This document shows, one piece after another, positions 36,293 to 44,225 of a stretch of 64,000 nucleotides of DNA. Both the position numbers and the translations under genes were made by a program. The stretch is taken from the NCBI RefSeq assembly GCF_001429765.1, contig NZ_LMJB01000001.1, forward strand, positions 542,346-606,345, in the 5' to 3' direction. How positions within the stretch are numbered: the first letter of the stretch is position 1; every line of letters begins with the position of its first letter. Origin of the DNA: Flavobacterium sp. Root901. Lineage in GTDB: Bacteria; Bacteroidota; Bacteroidia; Flavobacteriales; Flavobacteriaceae. The notes below the pieces were generated by a model. It searched no databases and had not been told where the DNA came from. It worked only from the letters and a program-made list of their open reading frames with translations.

Positions 36293-36337
36293 AACAAAAA
36301 AAGGAAATAACTTTACTAAGTCATTTCCGTTTTTGTT
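36293..36337. terminator. Terminator of the multi-PAS kinase gene
   Basis: Stem GGAAATAACTT / AAGTCATTTCC (one wobble) flanked by A-rich and T-rich runs that extend the pairing. Convergent with the lipoprotein gene at 36373. Confidence 0.75.
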
Positions 36338-36372
36338 CCTGATTCGTTTGAATTAGGAATTTCTTCTACTTA

Positions 36373-36795
36373 TTATCTAGTATAAACTGTAATAATACCA
36401 GTAGTTTTGTCTTTTAATTTCAACTCTTTGTTAGTAAGATTTATGATATCGCTTGTTGAACTTGCGTTACCAATAGTGATAGTCAAATCATTGTGAGATC
36501 TTACGTAAGTTCCTGTTGTTTCAACTAAAGCACAATTTGAACCGCTGTAGTCACCTATAACTGCTGAATTACTTAATTTTAGTTCTAGATAATCTCTATT
36601 AGCAGTACATCCTTCTTGATTTTCAGCAGCATCTACTAATACTTCTTGTCCATTAACAATTGTTCCAGTTTTACTTAGGTTATATTTCCCCTGAATTGGT
36701 ACAATTGTTTCTCCTTCATTATCATCGTTGCTGCAAGACGTAGCAAACATTCCCAAGCTTAAGGCTAATACGAATAATATGTTTTTACTTTTCAT
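36373..36795 (-). CDS. Lipocalin-like lipoprotein
   Basis: A 140-residue protein. The signal peptide ends FATSC (Cys21), followed by an Asp/Glu-rich linker SNDDNEGE. The mature part (IQGKYNLSKTGTIVNGQ to GIITVYTR) has the strand pattern of the lipocalin-like domain common in Bacteroidota lipoproteins, with two cysteines that may pair (EGC, SNC). It is expected in the outer or inner membrane facing the periplasm. The ligand is unknown. It appears monocistronic. Confidence 0.75.
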   Translation of the reverse strand: MKSKNILFVLALSLGMFATSCSNDDNEGETIVPIQGKYNLSKTGTIVNGQEVLVDAAENQEGCTANRDYLELKLSNSAVIGDYSGSNCALVETTGTYVRSHNDLTITIGNASSTSDIINLTNKELKLKDKTTGIITVYTR

Positions 36796-36896
36796 GTTGA
36801 TTTGTTTTTTAATGATTTAATTTAATAATGCTAAATTAAAAGGATAATCTTACACAAATTTTCATGATTTACAGAATTTATTACATAAATCGCATT

Positions 36897-37850
36897 TTAC
36901 TTACATGGTTTACCTTTTAAATATTTATTAAACATATAATGAGTAACAGGTCGTAAAGCAGCATTAGTTTCAGGATGTCTTCCGTTTCCATTATCATTAA
37001 AAAAATCTACGCTGTCTCCTATTTTCCCATACCAGACAAAAGCTTCACCATTTTTCATAAAGCAGGGTGTAGTATCACAGGCCTTAAGCTTTTTGAAATC
37101 TAAAAGACTCTCATCGAGCGGAAGTATAACATTTGGATTCCCATTATCTCTCGAAGAACAATCTACAACTTCATAATGATCTTCTGACCACTGCATGCAA
37201 TGATTCTTGAAAAAAGCGAAATAAATTACAGTTGCTATTAAAGAGAAAATAAAGAGTGTAGCTATTACTGTTCGTTTTGATATGTAAATTTTTTCTAAAA
37301 CTGACTTTATGAAATTTACTAGTTCATTTATTTTCGATGGTTTTGGTTTATTTTTAAAGGTTTCACTTGACTCATTCTTTTGCTTTTTTTCTGTTGAATC
37401 TTCCTTTTTTGTTTCTTCTATTACTTCTCCAGAAATAATTTTCCCTTCACGATTATCATTATCTCTTCCATTTATACCTTCTTTAATAAATTTTTGAAAA
37501 GGTCTGAATTCAAAATCTACCAAAATTGCAGCTAATTCTACAGTAGTAATTTTTGCCGGCTCTTTTCCTCCTTTTAAAAAAGCACCAACTTTTCTAAACT
37601 TATCGGTGTATTGTATTGAAGTGTCTTCTTCATTTGGAATAAAGTCGGATTTAAAAAAATTACGATATACGACAAGATCATGTGCTTTAGGGGTGGAATT
37701 AAAAATTTCCCAACATAAATCTCTCAAAAGTGCTTGTGATGGATTATTTAAATAATGAGCATGTTTTCCCTCTATTTTTTCAATTTTATACTTATTTCTT
37801 ATCGCTTCTTTATACTCATTTTCAATTTCATCTAGAGTATTTTTTCTCAT
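36897..37850 (-). CDS. Single-pass membrane protein with cysteine-containing C-terminal domain (unknown function)
   Basis: A 317-residue protein not assigned to a known family. The N-terminal about 190 residues are cytoplasmic and charged, with a Lys/Glu-rich low-complexity linker near residues 140-172. One transmembrane helix follows (TVIATLFIFSLIATVIYFAFF, about 194-214). The C-terminal about 100 residues (HCMQWSEDHYEVVDC, CDTTPC and GNGRHPET...RPVTHYMFNKYL) are probably periplasmic, with four or five cysteines. This layout suggests a transmembrane signalling or anchoring role. Divergently, 75 bp away, lies the dyad/promoter upstream of the two-component operon, so it could share that control. 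Confidence in the function is nil; in the gene, high. Confidence 0.75.
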   Translation of the reverse strand: MRKNTLDEIENEYKEAIRNKYKIEKIEGKHAHYLNNPSQALLRDLCWEIFNSTPKAHDLVVYRNFFKSDFIPNEEDTSIQYTDKFRKVGAFLKGGKEPAKITTVELAAILVDFEFRPFQKFIKEGINGRDNDNREGKIISGEVIEETKKEDSTEKKQKNESSETFKNKPKPSKINELVNFIKSVLEKIYISKRTVIATLFIFSLIATVIYFAFFKNHCMQWSEDHYEVVDCSSRDNGNPNVILPLDESLLDFKKLKACDTTPCFMKNGEAFVWYGKIGDSVDFFNDNGNGRHPETNAALRPVTHYMFNKYLKGKPCK

Positions 37851-37924
37851 AGGCTTTATATTTTTTAAGATTTTTCAGCGGATTTTTTAAGCTTTTTCGG
37901 AAAATCTAAGTCGAATTAGTGCAT

Positions 37925-37969
37925 CCCGGAATTCCGTATCAATACCCCATCAGAACCGTTGTTACTTTG
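37925..37969. promoter_or_regulatory. Dyad plus -7-like box upstream of the two-component operon
   Basis: The 14-bp dyad CCCGGAATTCCGTA (37925-37938) is followed by AATAC and, at 37963, by TACTTTG. This is the same order as the two promoters at 40876 and 44156, with a centre-to-box distance of 31.5 bp instead of 29.5. The -7 box has one T fewer than the consensus, so it may be a weaker copy. It could be an autoregulatory site of the response regulator encoded at 40137. Confidence 0.5.
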
Positions 37970-38038
37970 CTTCAACAAAATTAGTTAGCGCTTGATCTGC
38001 AGGTCAAAACAAATGTACAAAACTAGTTTAATCAAAAG

Positions 38039-38165
38039 TGCGGAAAACCGTAAAACGGAGTCTATCTGGGAAGTATAAATAAAGTTTTATAGTTCTACGC
38101 ACTTCACTTCCCAAAAAAATGGTGTTGCAATCCAAAAACCCGGAAAACCTCCGGCCAGCAACGCC
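38039..38165 (+). promoter_or_regulatory. Further dyad and structured leader before the small lipoprotein
   Basis: TGCGGAAAACCGTA (38039-38052) has the 14-bp format of the other dyads. Next, TGGGAAGT (38067-38074) can pair with ACTTCCCA (38106-38113). GGTGTTGC (38121-38128) can pair with GCAACGCC (38158-38165) around an inner CCGG/CCGG pair. If transcription starts near 37975, this forms a roughly 220-nt structured 5' leader. Confidence 0.45.
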
Positions 38166-38192
38166 TATCTCTAATTTTTAAATTTTAAAAAA

Positions 38193-38381
38193 ATGAAAAC
38201 ATTATATCTATTGGGAGCGTGCGCGCTATTGTCAACTACATTATTTTCTTGTACTGCTGACGAATTTGAAACAAGTAAACAAAAAGCGGAAACCGTAAAA
38301 GATTCGATTTCGGGTCCACAAGCAAGTGATCCTCCTGGACCTGGTGATGATCCAATTAATCTTCCGCCACCAAAAAAATAA
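38193..38381 (+). CDS. Small proline-rich lipoprotein
   Basis: A 62-residue product with a lipoprotein signal peptide ending TTLFSC (Cys20). A 42-residue mature chain rich in Lys/Glu then Pro/Gly/Asp follows (ASDPPGPGDDP, LPPPKK). No domain is recognised. It lies 54 bp upstream of a TPR-type histidine-kinase gene on the same strand. Short lipoproteins in this position could be sensors or ligands for the neighbouring kinase, but that is inference. The opposite-strand frame over the same DNA is a shadow. Confidence 0.65.
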   Translation: MKTLYLLGACALLSTTLFSCTADEFETSKQKAETVKDSISGPQASDPPGPGDDPINLPPPKK

Positions 38382-38435
38382 CAAATAAAATTTATTGTTT
38401 TCAATAAATTACTAAATTCGGGGAAAGTAACTGTT

Positions 38436-40130
38436 ATGGTACGATCCCCGTTTTTTATTTTATTAATTACGCTGTCTTTGATTTCCTGTGAAGAAAAAAA
38501 TAAAGGTTTTCATAAAGTTAATCCAATAAAAAAATACGCTTCTAACTTACAGCAAAAAGCACTTTTTGATTTTCAAAAAAATCAATATGACAGTTCTTTT
38601 TATTACTTTAATAAATCAAAAATAGCATTTGAAAAATTTAAAGACAGCACCAATATTGTCTATAATTTAATTCAAATGGCCAATATACAGCAGATAAACG
38701 GCGACTATTACGGCAGTAAAGAAACATTAACAGAAGCTTTACCTTATGTGAAAAACGATAATAACTTTAGTGCCGCTATTAATAATTTCTTCGGAATCGC
38801 TGATAAAGAACTTTCTATTTACGATGATGCAATATTTTATTATAATCAGGCCATAAAAGATTCTAAAGATCAATTATCTCAACAATCTCCCTTAAATAAT
38901 ATTGCGGTTGTTTATATCAAACAGAAAAAATATGAAGAGGCTATTAAAATTCTGGAAGGAATTTTAGAAACAAAAGAATTCGATAAATTTTTAAAAAGCA
39001 AAGCAAGAGTAATTGATAATCTTGGTTTTGCTTATTTTAAAAAAGGTTTAAATGATAAAGGTTTGCAATTAATGACTGAAAGCTTAAACCTGAGAAAAGA
39101 AATTGAAGATTCGTACGGAAGTATTGAAAGTTATTTTCATCTTTCAGAATATTATTCAAAAACTAATATTAAAAAGTCTGACGAATATGCGAAAGAGGCT
39201 TATGAAACAGCAACTAAATTTAATAGTGTTGACGAACGTTTAAAAGCATTATCATTTTTAATTTCGAATAATGCCGGAATACAATATGCTCAAAACTATA
39301 TCTCTATAAACGACAGCATCATCAAAATACGCAACAATTTTAAAAACAAATTTGCTAAAATAAAATACGATTCTAAAAAAGAAAAAGACGAAAACCAGAA
39401 ACTCCGTTTAGAAAAAGTTGAAAATGAATTGTCGCTTCAGGAAGCCGAAAAAGATAAAGTTATTTTAATTGCAACTTTAATCTGCCTTATTTCATTGGCA
39501 CTTTATTTAAGAAAGCGCTATAAACACAATGCAAGGATCAGAGAAATAAAAACAGCATACGACACTGAAACCCGTATCGCTAAAGATATTCATGACGGAT
39601 TAGCCAATGATGTTTTTCATGCCATTACTTATACACAAACCCAGCCTTTAACCAACGAAAATAACAAAGAAAACCTGCTGCAAAAACTCGACGATATTTA
39701 CTCACGCGTTCGTGGAATTTCCCGTGAAAATAATGATATTCATACCGGAGCCAATTACATGAATAATTTAAAAGAAATGCTTTCTACCTATAATAACAGC
39801 CAGACCAATATTATTATAAATGGGATAGAAAAAGTAGTCTGGGATTCGGTTGAAGATTTAAAGAAAATTGCCATTCAGCGCGTATTGCACGAATTAATGG
39901 TCAATATGACAAAACACAGCAAAGCCTCTATCGTTGTTATAACATTTGAAAACAGCCCGAATAGTTTCTCTATAAACTACTCCGATAATGGAAAAGGCTG
40001 CGAAAAATCTAAAATTATAAAAAATGGTCTGCAAAATATGGAAAACCGTATTTTGTCTAATAAAGGAACTATTACTTTTGAAACGGAACCTGATAAAGGT
40101 TTTAAAGTAAAAATAACAATGCCTAAATAA
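38436..40130 (+). CDS. TPR-containing lipoprotein sensor histidine kinase (NarL-partner type)
   Basis: A 564-residue protein. The signal peptide ends LSLISC (Cys18), so the N-terminus is probably lipidated. TPR-like helical repeats fill about residues 35-290 (KNQYDSSFYYFNKSK, IYDDAIFYYNQAIKD, KYEEAIKILEGIL and others). A coiled coil leads to one transmembrane helix (KVILIATLICLISLALYL, about 344-361). The cytoplasmic kinase part has the HisKA_3-type phospho-His in IAKDIHDGLANDVFH and a HATPase domain with HELMVNMTKHSKAS and YSDNGKGCE. The TPR part senses outside the cytoplasm. The response regulator starts 6 bp downstream and is its clear partner. Confidence 0.9.
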   Translation: MVRSPFFILLITLSLISCEEKNKGFHKVNPIKKYASNLQQKALFDFQKNQYDSSFYYFNKSKIAFEKFKDSTNIVYNLIQMANIQQINGDYYGSKETLTEALPYVKNDNNFSAAINNFFGIADKELSIYDDAIFYYNQAIKDSKDQLSQQSPLNNIAVVYIKQKKYEEAIKILEGILETKEFDKFLKSKARVIDNLGFAYFKKGLNDKGLQLMTESLNLRKEIEDSYGSIESYFHLSEYYSKTNIKKSDEYAKEAYETATKFNSVDERLKALSFLISNNAGIQYAQNYISINDSIIKIRNNFKNKFAKIKYDSKKEKDENQKLRLEKVENELSLQEAEKDKVILIATLICLISLALYLRKRYKHNARIREIKTAYDTETRIAKDIHDGLANDVFHAITYTQTQPLTNENNKENLLQKLDDIYSRVRGISRENNDIHTGANYMNNLKEMLSTYNNSQTNIIINGIEKVVWDSVEDLKKIAIQRVLHELMVNMTKHSKASIVVITFENSPNSFSINYSDNGKGCEKSKIIKNGLQNMENRILSNKGTITFETEPDKGFKVKITMPK

Positions 40131-40136
40131 AAGCCT

Positions 40137-40805
40137 ATGTTTAAGAAAGTAATAATAGCTGAGGATTTTGAAGAATTTAATTTAGCCGTCAAACAAACCT
40201 TAAATGATCTCGACATTGCCAATTTTCAACATGCAAAATATTGTGATGATGCTTTTCTGAAAATAAGAAAAGCGATTCAGGATAATGAACCATATGATTT
40301 ATTAATTAGTGATCTTTCATTTAAAAAAGACCATCGCGAAGTAAATATTGGCAGCGGAGACGAATTAATTCAAAAAGTTCGCGAACTCCAGCCTGATATT
40401 AAAATCATTGCCTACTCTATCGAAGATAAAAACCTTCGCATAAAATCACTTTTTGATAATGCGGAAATTGATGCTTTTGTGCTAAAAGGCCGAAACAGTA
40501 TTGAGGAATTAAAAAAAGCCATTAAGATAATTGCAGCTTCTGATCAAAAATTTATTTCTCCCGAAGTCGCGTCGGCATTACAGGAAAAAAATAATTATGA
40601 AATTGATGATGTCGATATTAAAATACTAAAATATTTATCTGCAGGAACGTCTCAGGATGAGATTATTGAAATTTTTAAAAGTACCGATATCAAACCAAAC
40701 AGTAAAAGTGCTGTAGAAAAAAGATTGTCTAAACTAAAAGACTTTTTTAAAGCCAACAATACCGTTCATTTGGTTTCTATTACAAAAGATATGGGGATTA
40801 TTTAA
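40137..40805 (+). CDS. NarL/LuxR-type response regulator
   Basis: A 222-residue protein. The receiver domain covers residues 1-130, with the acidic pair in IAEDFEEF, the phospho-Asp in LLISDLSF, the Ser switch in IIAYSIED and the Lys in FVLKGRN. The C-terminal domain (about 155-222: VDIKILKYLSAGTSQDEIIE, then SAVEKRLSKLKDFFKANNTV) is a LuxR/GerE-like HTH with a longer-than-usual loop. It is co-transcribed with the TPR kinase. The 14-bp dyads upstream of this operon and of the next two units lie where a class II activator would bind, so this protein is the best candidate to bind them. Confidence 0.9.
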   Translation: MFKKVIIAEDFEEFNLAVKQTLNDLDIANFQHAKYCDDAFLKIRKAIQDNEPYDLLISDLSFKKDHREVNIGSGDELIQKVRELQPDIKIIAYSIEDKNLRIKSLFDNAEIDAFVLKGRNSIEELKKAIKIIAASDQKFISPEVASALQEKNNYEIDDVDIKILKYLSAGTSQDEIIEIFKSTDIKPNSKSAVEKRLSKLKDFFKANNTVHLVSITKDMGII

Positions 40806-40826
40806 AATTCTCTCTACTCAATTTTC

Positions 40827-40850
40827 AAGCTCCTTCGGGGGCTTTTTTTA
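40827..40850 (+). terminator. Terminator of the two-component operon
   Basis: Stem AAGCTCC-TTCG-GGGGCTT with a stable TTCG tetraloop, followed by a run of T. Confidence 0.92.
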
Positions 40851-40875
40851 TTGCTGAAATTTAAATTTCACGGAT

Positions 40876-40929
40876 TATGGATTTCCGTAAAATACTGGTT
40901 TTTATTGGTTTTACTTTTGGATTATTAAT
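40876..40929 (+). promoter_or_regulatory. Dyad-controlled promoter of the DUF4177-TerB-vWA operon
   Basis: Dyad TATGGATTTCCGTA (40876-40889) and -7 box TACTTTTG (40912-40919). The 54-bp block is identical at 49 positions to the block at 44156-44209. The dyad centre would fall about 43 bp before the expected transcription start, a class II activator position. The first gene of the operon starts 26 bp after the block. Confidence 0.75.
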
Positions 40930-40955
40930 CATTATTAATTAAAACTAAAAAAATT

Positions 40956-41189
40956 ATGGAATACAAAGTAATACCATTCGTAGCTTCAATCGATCCGAAA
41001 AAAGGAACTTCAGATCATGTTGCTGAACAACTTGAAAGTTTAATAAAAACTTATACAATTCAAGGCTGGGAATATGTACGTTTAGAAAGTGTGTCAACCT
41101 TTGTTCATCCAGATAGTGGATGCTTTGGAATAGGAGCTAAACCAGGTTACACAACAAATAGTCAAATGGTTGTTTTTCAGAAAAGATGA
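40956..41189 (+). CDS. DUF4177-like small protein
   Basis: A 77-residue soluble protein with a beta-alpha-beta pattern: MEYKVIPFVASID, then a helix HVAEQLESLIKTY, then GWEYVRLESVSTF and QMVVFQKR. The 'GWEYVRLE' turn is characteristic of DUF4177 proteins, whose function is unknown. It is the first gene of a tightly packed five-gene operon. The stop codon overlaps the next start by 4 bp (ATGA). Confidence 0.75.
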   Translation: MEYKVIPFVASIDPKKGTSDHVAEQLESLIKTYTIQGWEYVRLESVSTFVHPDSGCFGIGAKPGYTTNSQMVVFQKR

Positions 41190-41467
41190 AATATCTAATA
41201 CTATTTTTCATTCGAATATATTGGAAAAGTATACCAGCCTCTAATAGAAAAAAATGCATTTTTAAAAAATCCTGTTCAAATTATGTATTTGAAGTAACTC
41301 AAAAAGAAGGATTTATGGAAGGGTTAAAAGCTTTTCTATTTCGATATAAAAATTGCAGAGGAAATTTTTCCATTTTTCAGAATCCGATGGACAATAAAAT
41401 TCAAATGATTCTACCGTCGCAAATAATAATTGACAGAGAAGAAATCGCTGATCGACTAATTCAATAA
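41186..41467 (+). CDS. YidD-like membrane-insertion-factor-related protein
   Basis: A 93-residue protein with a hydrophobic or amphipathic N-terminus (YLILFFIRIYWKSI). The YidD core follows: KKCIFKKSCSNYVFEVTQKEG, then MEGLKAFLFRYKNCRG, keeping three of the usual cysteines. Canonical YidD helps YidC insert inner-membrane proteins. This copy is divergent and is not beside rpmH or yidC, so a role dedicated to the membrane protein encoded two genes downstream is possible. It overlaps the DUF4177 gene by 4 bp. Confidence 0.72.
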   Translation: MKYLILFFIRIYWKSIPASNRKKCIFKKSCSNYVFEVTQKEGFMEGLKAFLFRYKNCRGNFSIFQNPMDNKIQMILPSQIIIDREEIADRLIQ

Positions 41468-41491
41468 ACTTAATTTAAAATTACCAAAAAC

Positions 41492-41887
41492 ATGATAACA
41501 CTAGAACTAAAAAGCCATTTTTTGAGATTATATCAAATGGCATTATCTGATGATCAGTTTAATGTATTAGAATTGCAAATGTTATATCATTTTGCAGACG
41601 AAAGAGGAATTCCGAAAGAGGAATTAGATAAACTTTTTCTAAATCCGGTTAATACAGAATTTGTTATTCCTGAAGCTTTAAACACCAAAATTGAGTATCT
41701 GTATGATTTCACCAGAATTATTTGGGCAGATGGAAAAATAACCGACGACGAATTAAATATGCTTAGAAAATACTGTCGCAAATTTGATTTCGTAGAAGAA
41801 AACATCAATGATTTATCTGATTATCTCATTGGCTGTGTGCAGAGAAATGTCGGAAAAGAAGAAATTATTAGTCAACTAAATGCTTAA
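41492..41887 (+). CDS. TerB-like helical protein
   Basis: A 131-residue all-helical cytoplasmic protein. The segment YQMALSDDQFNVLELQMLYHFAD and the repeat-like DFTRIIWADGKITDDELNMLRKYCRKF match the TerB fold, where the D-G-x-I/V-x-x-x-E motif appears in each half and binds metal. Here the second copy (ADGKITDDE) is intact and the first (SDDQFNVLE) is degenerate. TerB proteins belong to tellurite/phage-stress-type membrane-associated systems. It is the third gene of the five-gene operon, followed after 3 bp by a coiled-coil membrane protein. Confidence 0.75.
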   Translation: MITLELKSHFLRLYQMALSDDQFNVLELQMLYHFADERGIPKEELDKLFLNPVNTEFVIPEALNTKIEYLYDFTRIIWADGKITDDELNMLRKYCRKFDFVEENINDLSDYLIGCVQRNVGKEEIISQLNA

Positions 41888-41890
41888 GCT

Positions 41891-43159
41891 ATGAAAACAC
41901 TAACCCAACTATTCAGTTTAAAAAAACCTGAAGATTCTTCTTTTAAAATTCTTGAAGAAAATGAAGAAGATAGAGAACAAATCAGAATTACGTATTACCA
42001 AAGCGGTTTTGCAGCATCTGTTAAAGCTACCGGAAAACCAATTGTTTTAAAAGCCTGTCTTCAAAATTTATATATGAGTTTTGAAGATCAATGCCGAAAA
42101 CAAAAAATGGAACAAGACCGCCTAAAACAGCCTTACCGCGAAGAACAGGAAAAAAACAGAACTGAACTTAAAAAATCAGAAGCGGCAATTGGCATTTATG
42201 AAAAGAAAGAACAAGGCATTAATGATAATATCGACCAGATTAAAAACGAAATTATCGATGTAAAACGCAATCCCGATAAATACGGAATTGAAGAAGGAAA
42301 AGGCTTAAAAGCCCAATTTTATATCGGTTTAATTCTCCTGCTGCCAATTACACTTTATGTTTTGGTTTTCTATATCTCAGCTTCTTATTCTGCTTTTTTT
42401 AAGGAATTTTCAAATGATAGTTTAACAGCGGCCATATTTGATGCAGATGCTTTTACAAACGCTTTTAAAGCAAGCTGGCTCGAAGGTGTTTTGGTTACAA
42501 CAATTCCGTTTGTTTTTATGGGATTGGGTTATGTAATTCATATGGTTCAAAAAGGAAAAGGCTTAAAAAATGTTTTTAGACTGATTTCGCTTTTTGCCAT
42601 TACGTTTTTGTTCGATTCTCTTTTGGCTTATATCATCGAGAAAAAAATATATGAGTTTAACAAAACAACAGAATCTTCTCCATACAATTTAAACATTGCG
42701 CTTGGACAACCAGAATTCTGGATGATCATTTTTGCCGGTTTTGTGGTTTATATTATCTGGGGACTTGTATTTGATTTTGTAATGAAAGAATTTGAAAACA
42801 TCGATAAAATCCGAGCTTTTATTAGAGGCAGAAAAGAAAACTTATTAAATCTGGAAAAACTAAAAGCAGAATACATCAATAAAATCAACACTTTTAAAGA
42901 GCAAATTGTAAACATTAACGGAAAAATCTCAGAACTTCAATTGAAAATCGATGGGTTTGTTTTTCCTGTAAAAGAATATCTGCATTACCATCATCAATAT
43001 AAAGAAGGCTGGTTTCAGGCAATTAACACTGAAATCGCCTTACCTCACAAAGAAAAAGTAGAATTACTCGAAAACTGTGAAAATTTATCTGAAGAACATC
43101 TTGGAAGATTAAACTTAATTGATCCGGATTTTCAGCATTTAGTTTATTTCAAAAACTAA
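41891..43159 (+). CDS. Four-helix membrane protein with two coiled coils (unknown function)
   Basis: A 422-residue protein with no family recognised. Residues about 1-60 are globular and cytoplasmic; 60-130 form a coiled coil rich in Lys/Glu/Gln. Four transmembrane helices lie at about 143-165, 200-220, 231-251 and 278-300. A second coiled coil at about 305-350 precedes a C-terminal domain with KEYLHYHHQYKEGWF. The N- and C-terminal coiled coils are probably on the same, cytoplasmic side and could dimerise. It is placed between a TerB-like and a vWA-like gene (gaps 3 and 4 bp), so it is likely the membrane core of the encoded complex. Confidence 0.7.
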   Translation: MKTLTQLFSLKKPEDSSFKILEENEEDREQIRITYYQSGFAASVKATGKPIVLKACLQNLYMSFEDQCRKQKMEQDRLKQPYREEQEKNRTELKKSEAAIGIYEKKEQGINDNIDQIKNEIIDVKRNPDKYGIEEGKGLKAQFYIGLILLLPITLYVLVFYISASYSAFFKEFSNDSLTAAIFDADAFTNAFKASWLEGVLVTTIPFVFMGLGYVIHMVQKGKGLKNVFRLISLFAITFLFDSLLAYIIEKKIYEFNKTTESSPYNLNIALGQPEFWMIIFAGFVVYIIWGLVFDFVMKEFENIDKIRAFIRGRKENLLNLEKLKAEYINKINTFKEQIVNINGKISELQLKIDGFVFPVKEYLHYHHQYKEGWFQAINTEIALPHKEKVELLENCENLSEEHLGRLNLIDPDFQHLVYFKN

Positions 43160-43163
43160 TATT

Positions 43164-44063
43164 ATGAAAAATACATTACTCAAAATTTCAATGTCATTAC
43201 TGCTGGTTGTATTTTTTTCGTGTAAAGAAGACCCTAAGAATGAAGAAAAAGAAGCGGCCGTTAAAAGTTCTGTTTCAGAAAATTACAACATCAGTATTCT
43301 TGTTGATTTATCAGATAGAATAAGTCTTAAAAAGAATCCAAATCCAACTATGGAAATTTATCAGCGGGATTTAGGATATATAAAATCAATTTCTGAAGCT
43401 TTTACACAACATTTAAAATCAAAGAGAATGAGGCAGATTAATGACAAAATGCAATTATTCTTTAACCCCGAACCCGAAAATTCTGAAATTAATTCTATTT
43501 CAAAAGAATTAAGAATTATGGCAGACAAGAACAATGCTTCAAAAGAACTTCTTAATTCTATAAACGCAACCTATGCTTCAAAAACATCAAAAATATACGA
43601 ATCAGCAATTAAAGATGATAAATATATTGGTTCTGATATCTGGAATTTTTTTGACAGTAAAGTTCAGGATCAATGTCTTGAAAAAGAATATAGAAATATA
43701 CTGATTATTTTGACTGACGGTTATATGTTTTATGAAGGGACGCAAATTAAAAATGGAAATTTATCCAATTATTTAACACCACAGTTAATCAAACAAAATG
43801 GTTTAAATACAAACGAATGGCATAAAAAATTTCAGGATAAAAAATTCGGTTTTATTAAGATTGATAAAGATTTTTCCAATCTTGAAGTTTTAGTTTTAGG
43901 AATAAATCCGGTAAAGAATAATCCATATGAAGAAAAAGTAATCAAAGAATATTGGAGCAAATGGCTTTCTGAAATGAATATAAAACACTTCGAAATTAAA
44001 AATGCTGATCTCCCTTCCAATATGGATAAGATTATTTCAGATTTTATTTTAGCAAAAGATTAA
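43164..44063 (+). CDS. vWA-like lipoprotein
   Basis: A 299-residue lipoprotein (signal peptide ends VVFFSC, Cys20). The core resembles a von Willebrand A fold: the first strand NISILVDLSDRIS carries a MIDAS-like DxSxx motif, and the strand ILIILTDGYMFYEG carries the TDG aspartate. The canonical DxSxS is modified to DLSDR, so metal binding may be altered. The protein would sit in a membrane facing the periplasm. It is the last gene of the operon, followed by a terminator at 44083. vWA domains commonly pair with TerB-like or AAA proteins in complex assembly. Confidence 0.75.
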   Translation: MKNTLLKISMSLLLVVFFSCKEDPKNEEKEAAVKSSVSENYNISILVDLSDRISLKKNPNPTMEIYQRDLGYIKSISEAFTQHLKSKRMRQINDKMQLFFNPEPENSEINSISKELRIMADKNNASKELLNSINATYASKTSKIYESAIKDDKYIGSDIWNFFDSKVQDQCLEKEYRNILIILTDGYMFYEGTQIKNGNLSNYLTPQLIKQNGLNTNEWHKKFQDKKFGFIKIDKDFSNLEVLVLGINPVKNNPYEEKVIKEYWSKWLSEMNIKHFEIKNADLPSNMDKIISDFILAKD

Positions 44064-44082
44064 AAACAAAACTCGTGTTTTT

Positions 44083-44111
44083 AAAAGAGGAACTTCATTG
44101 TCCTCTTTTTT
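44083..44111 (+). terminator. Terminator of the five-gene operon
   Basis: Stem AAAAGAGGA / TCCTCTTTT with a 9-nt loop followed by Ts. It separates the operon from the nuclease gene. Confidence 0.85.
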
Positions 44112-44155
44112 GCGTTTAAATCCGTATCAAAACTTCTCAAAAAACTTTAGCACAT

Positions 44156-44209
44156 TACGGATTTCCATACAATACTGATTTTGATTGGTTTTACTTTTGG
44201 ATTATTAAT
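44156..44209 (+). promoter_or_regulatory. Second copy of the dyad-controlled promoter, before the nuclease-like gene
   Basis: Dyad TACGGATTTCCATA (44156-44169) and -7 box TACTTTTG (44192-44199). The differences from the 40876 copy include a paired swap of the two half-sites (TACGGA and TATGGA), so the dyad is preserved. The nuclease-like gene begins 17 bp after the block. Confidence 0.75.
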
Positions 44210-44225
44210 TTAAAACTACAAACCA

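Noticed and set aside
38171..38404. 77-residue minus-strand ORF over the small lipoprotein
   Set aside because: It is antisense to a lipoprotein with a good signal peptide and lipobox, and its sequence is low-complexity.
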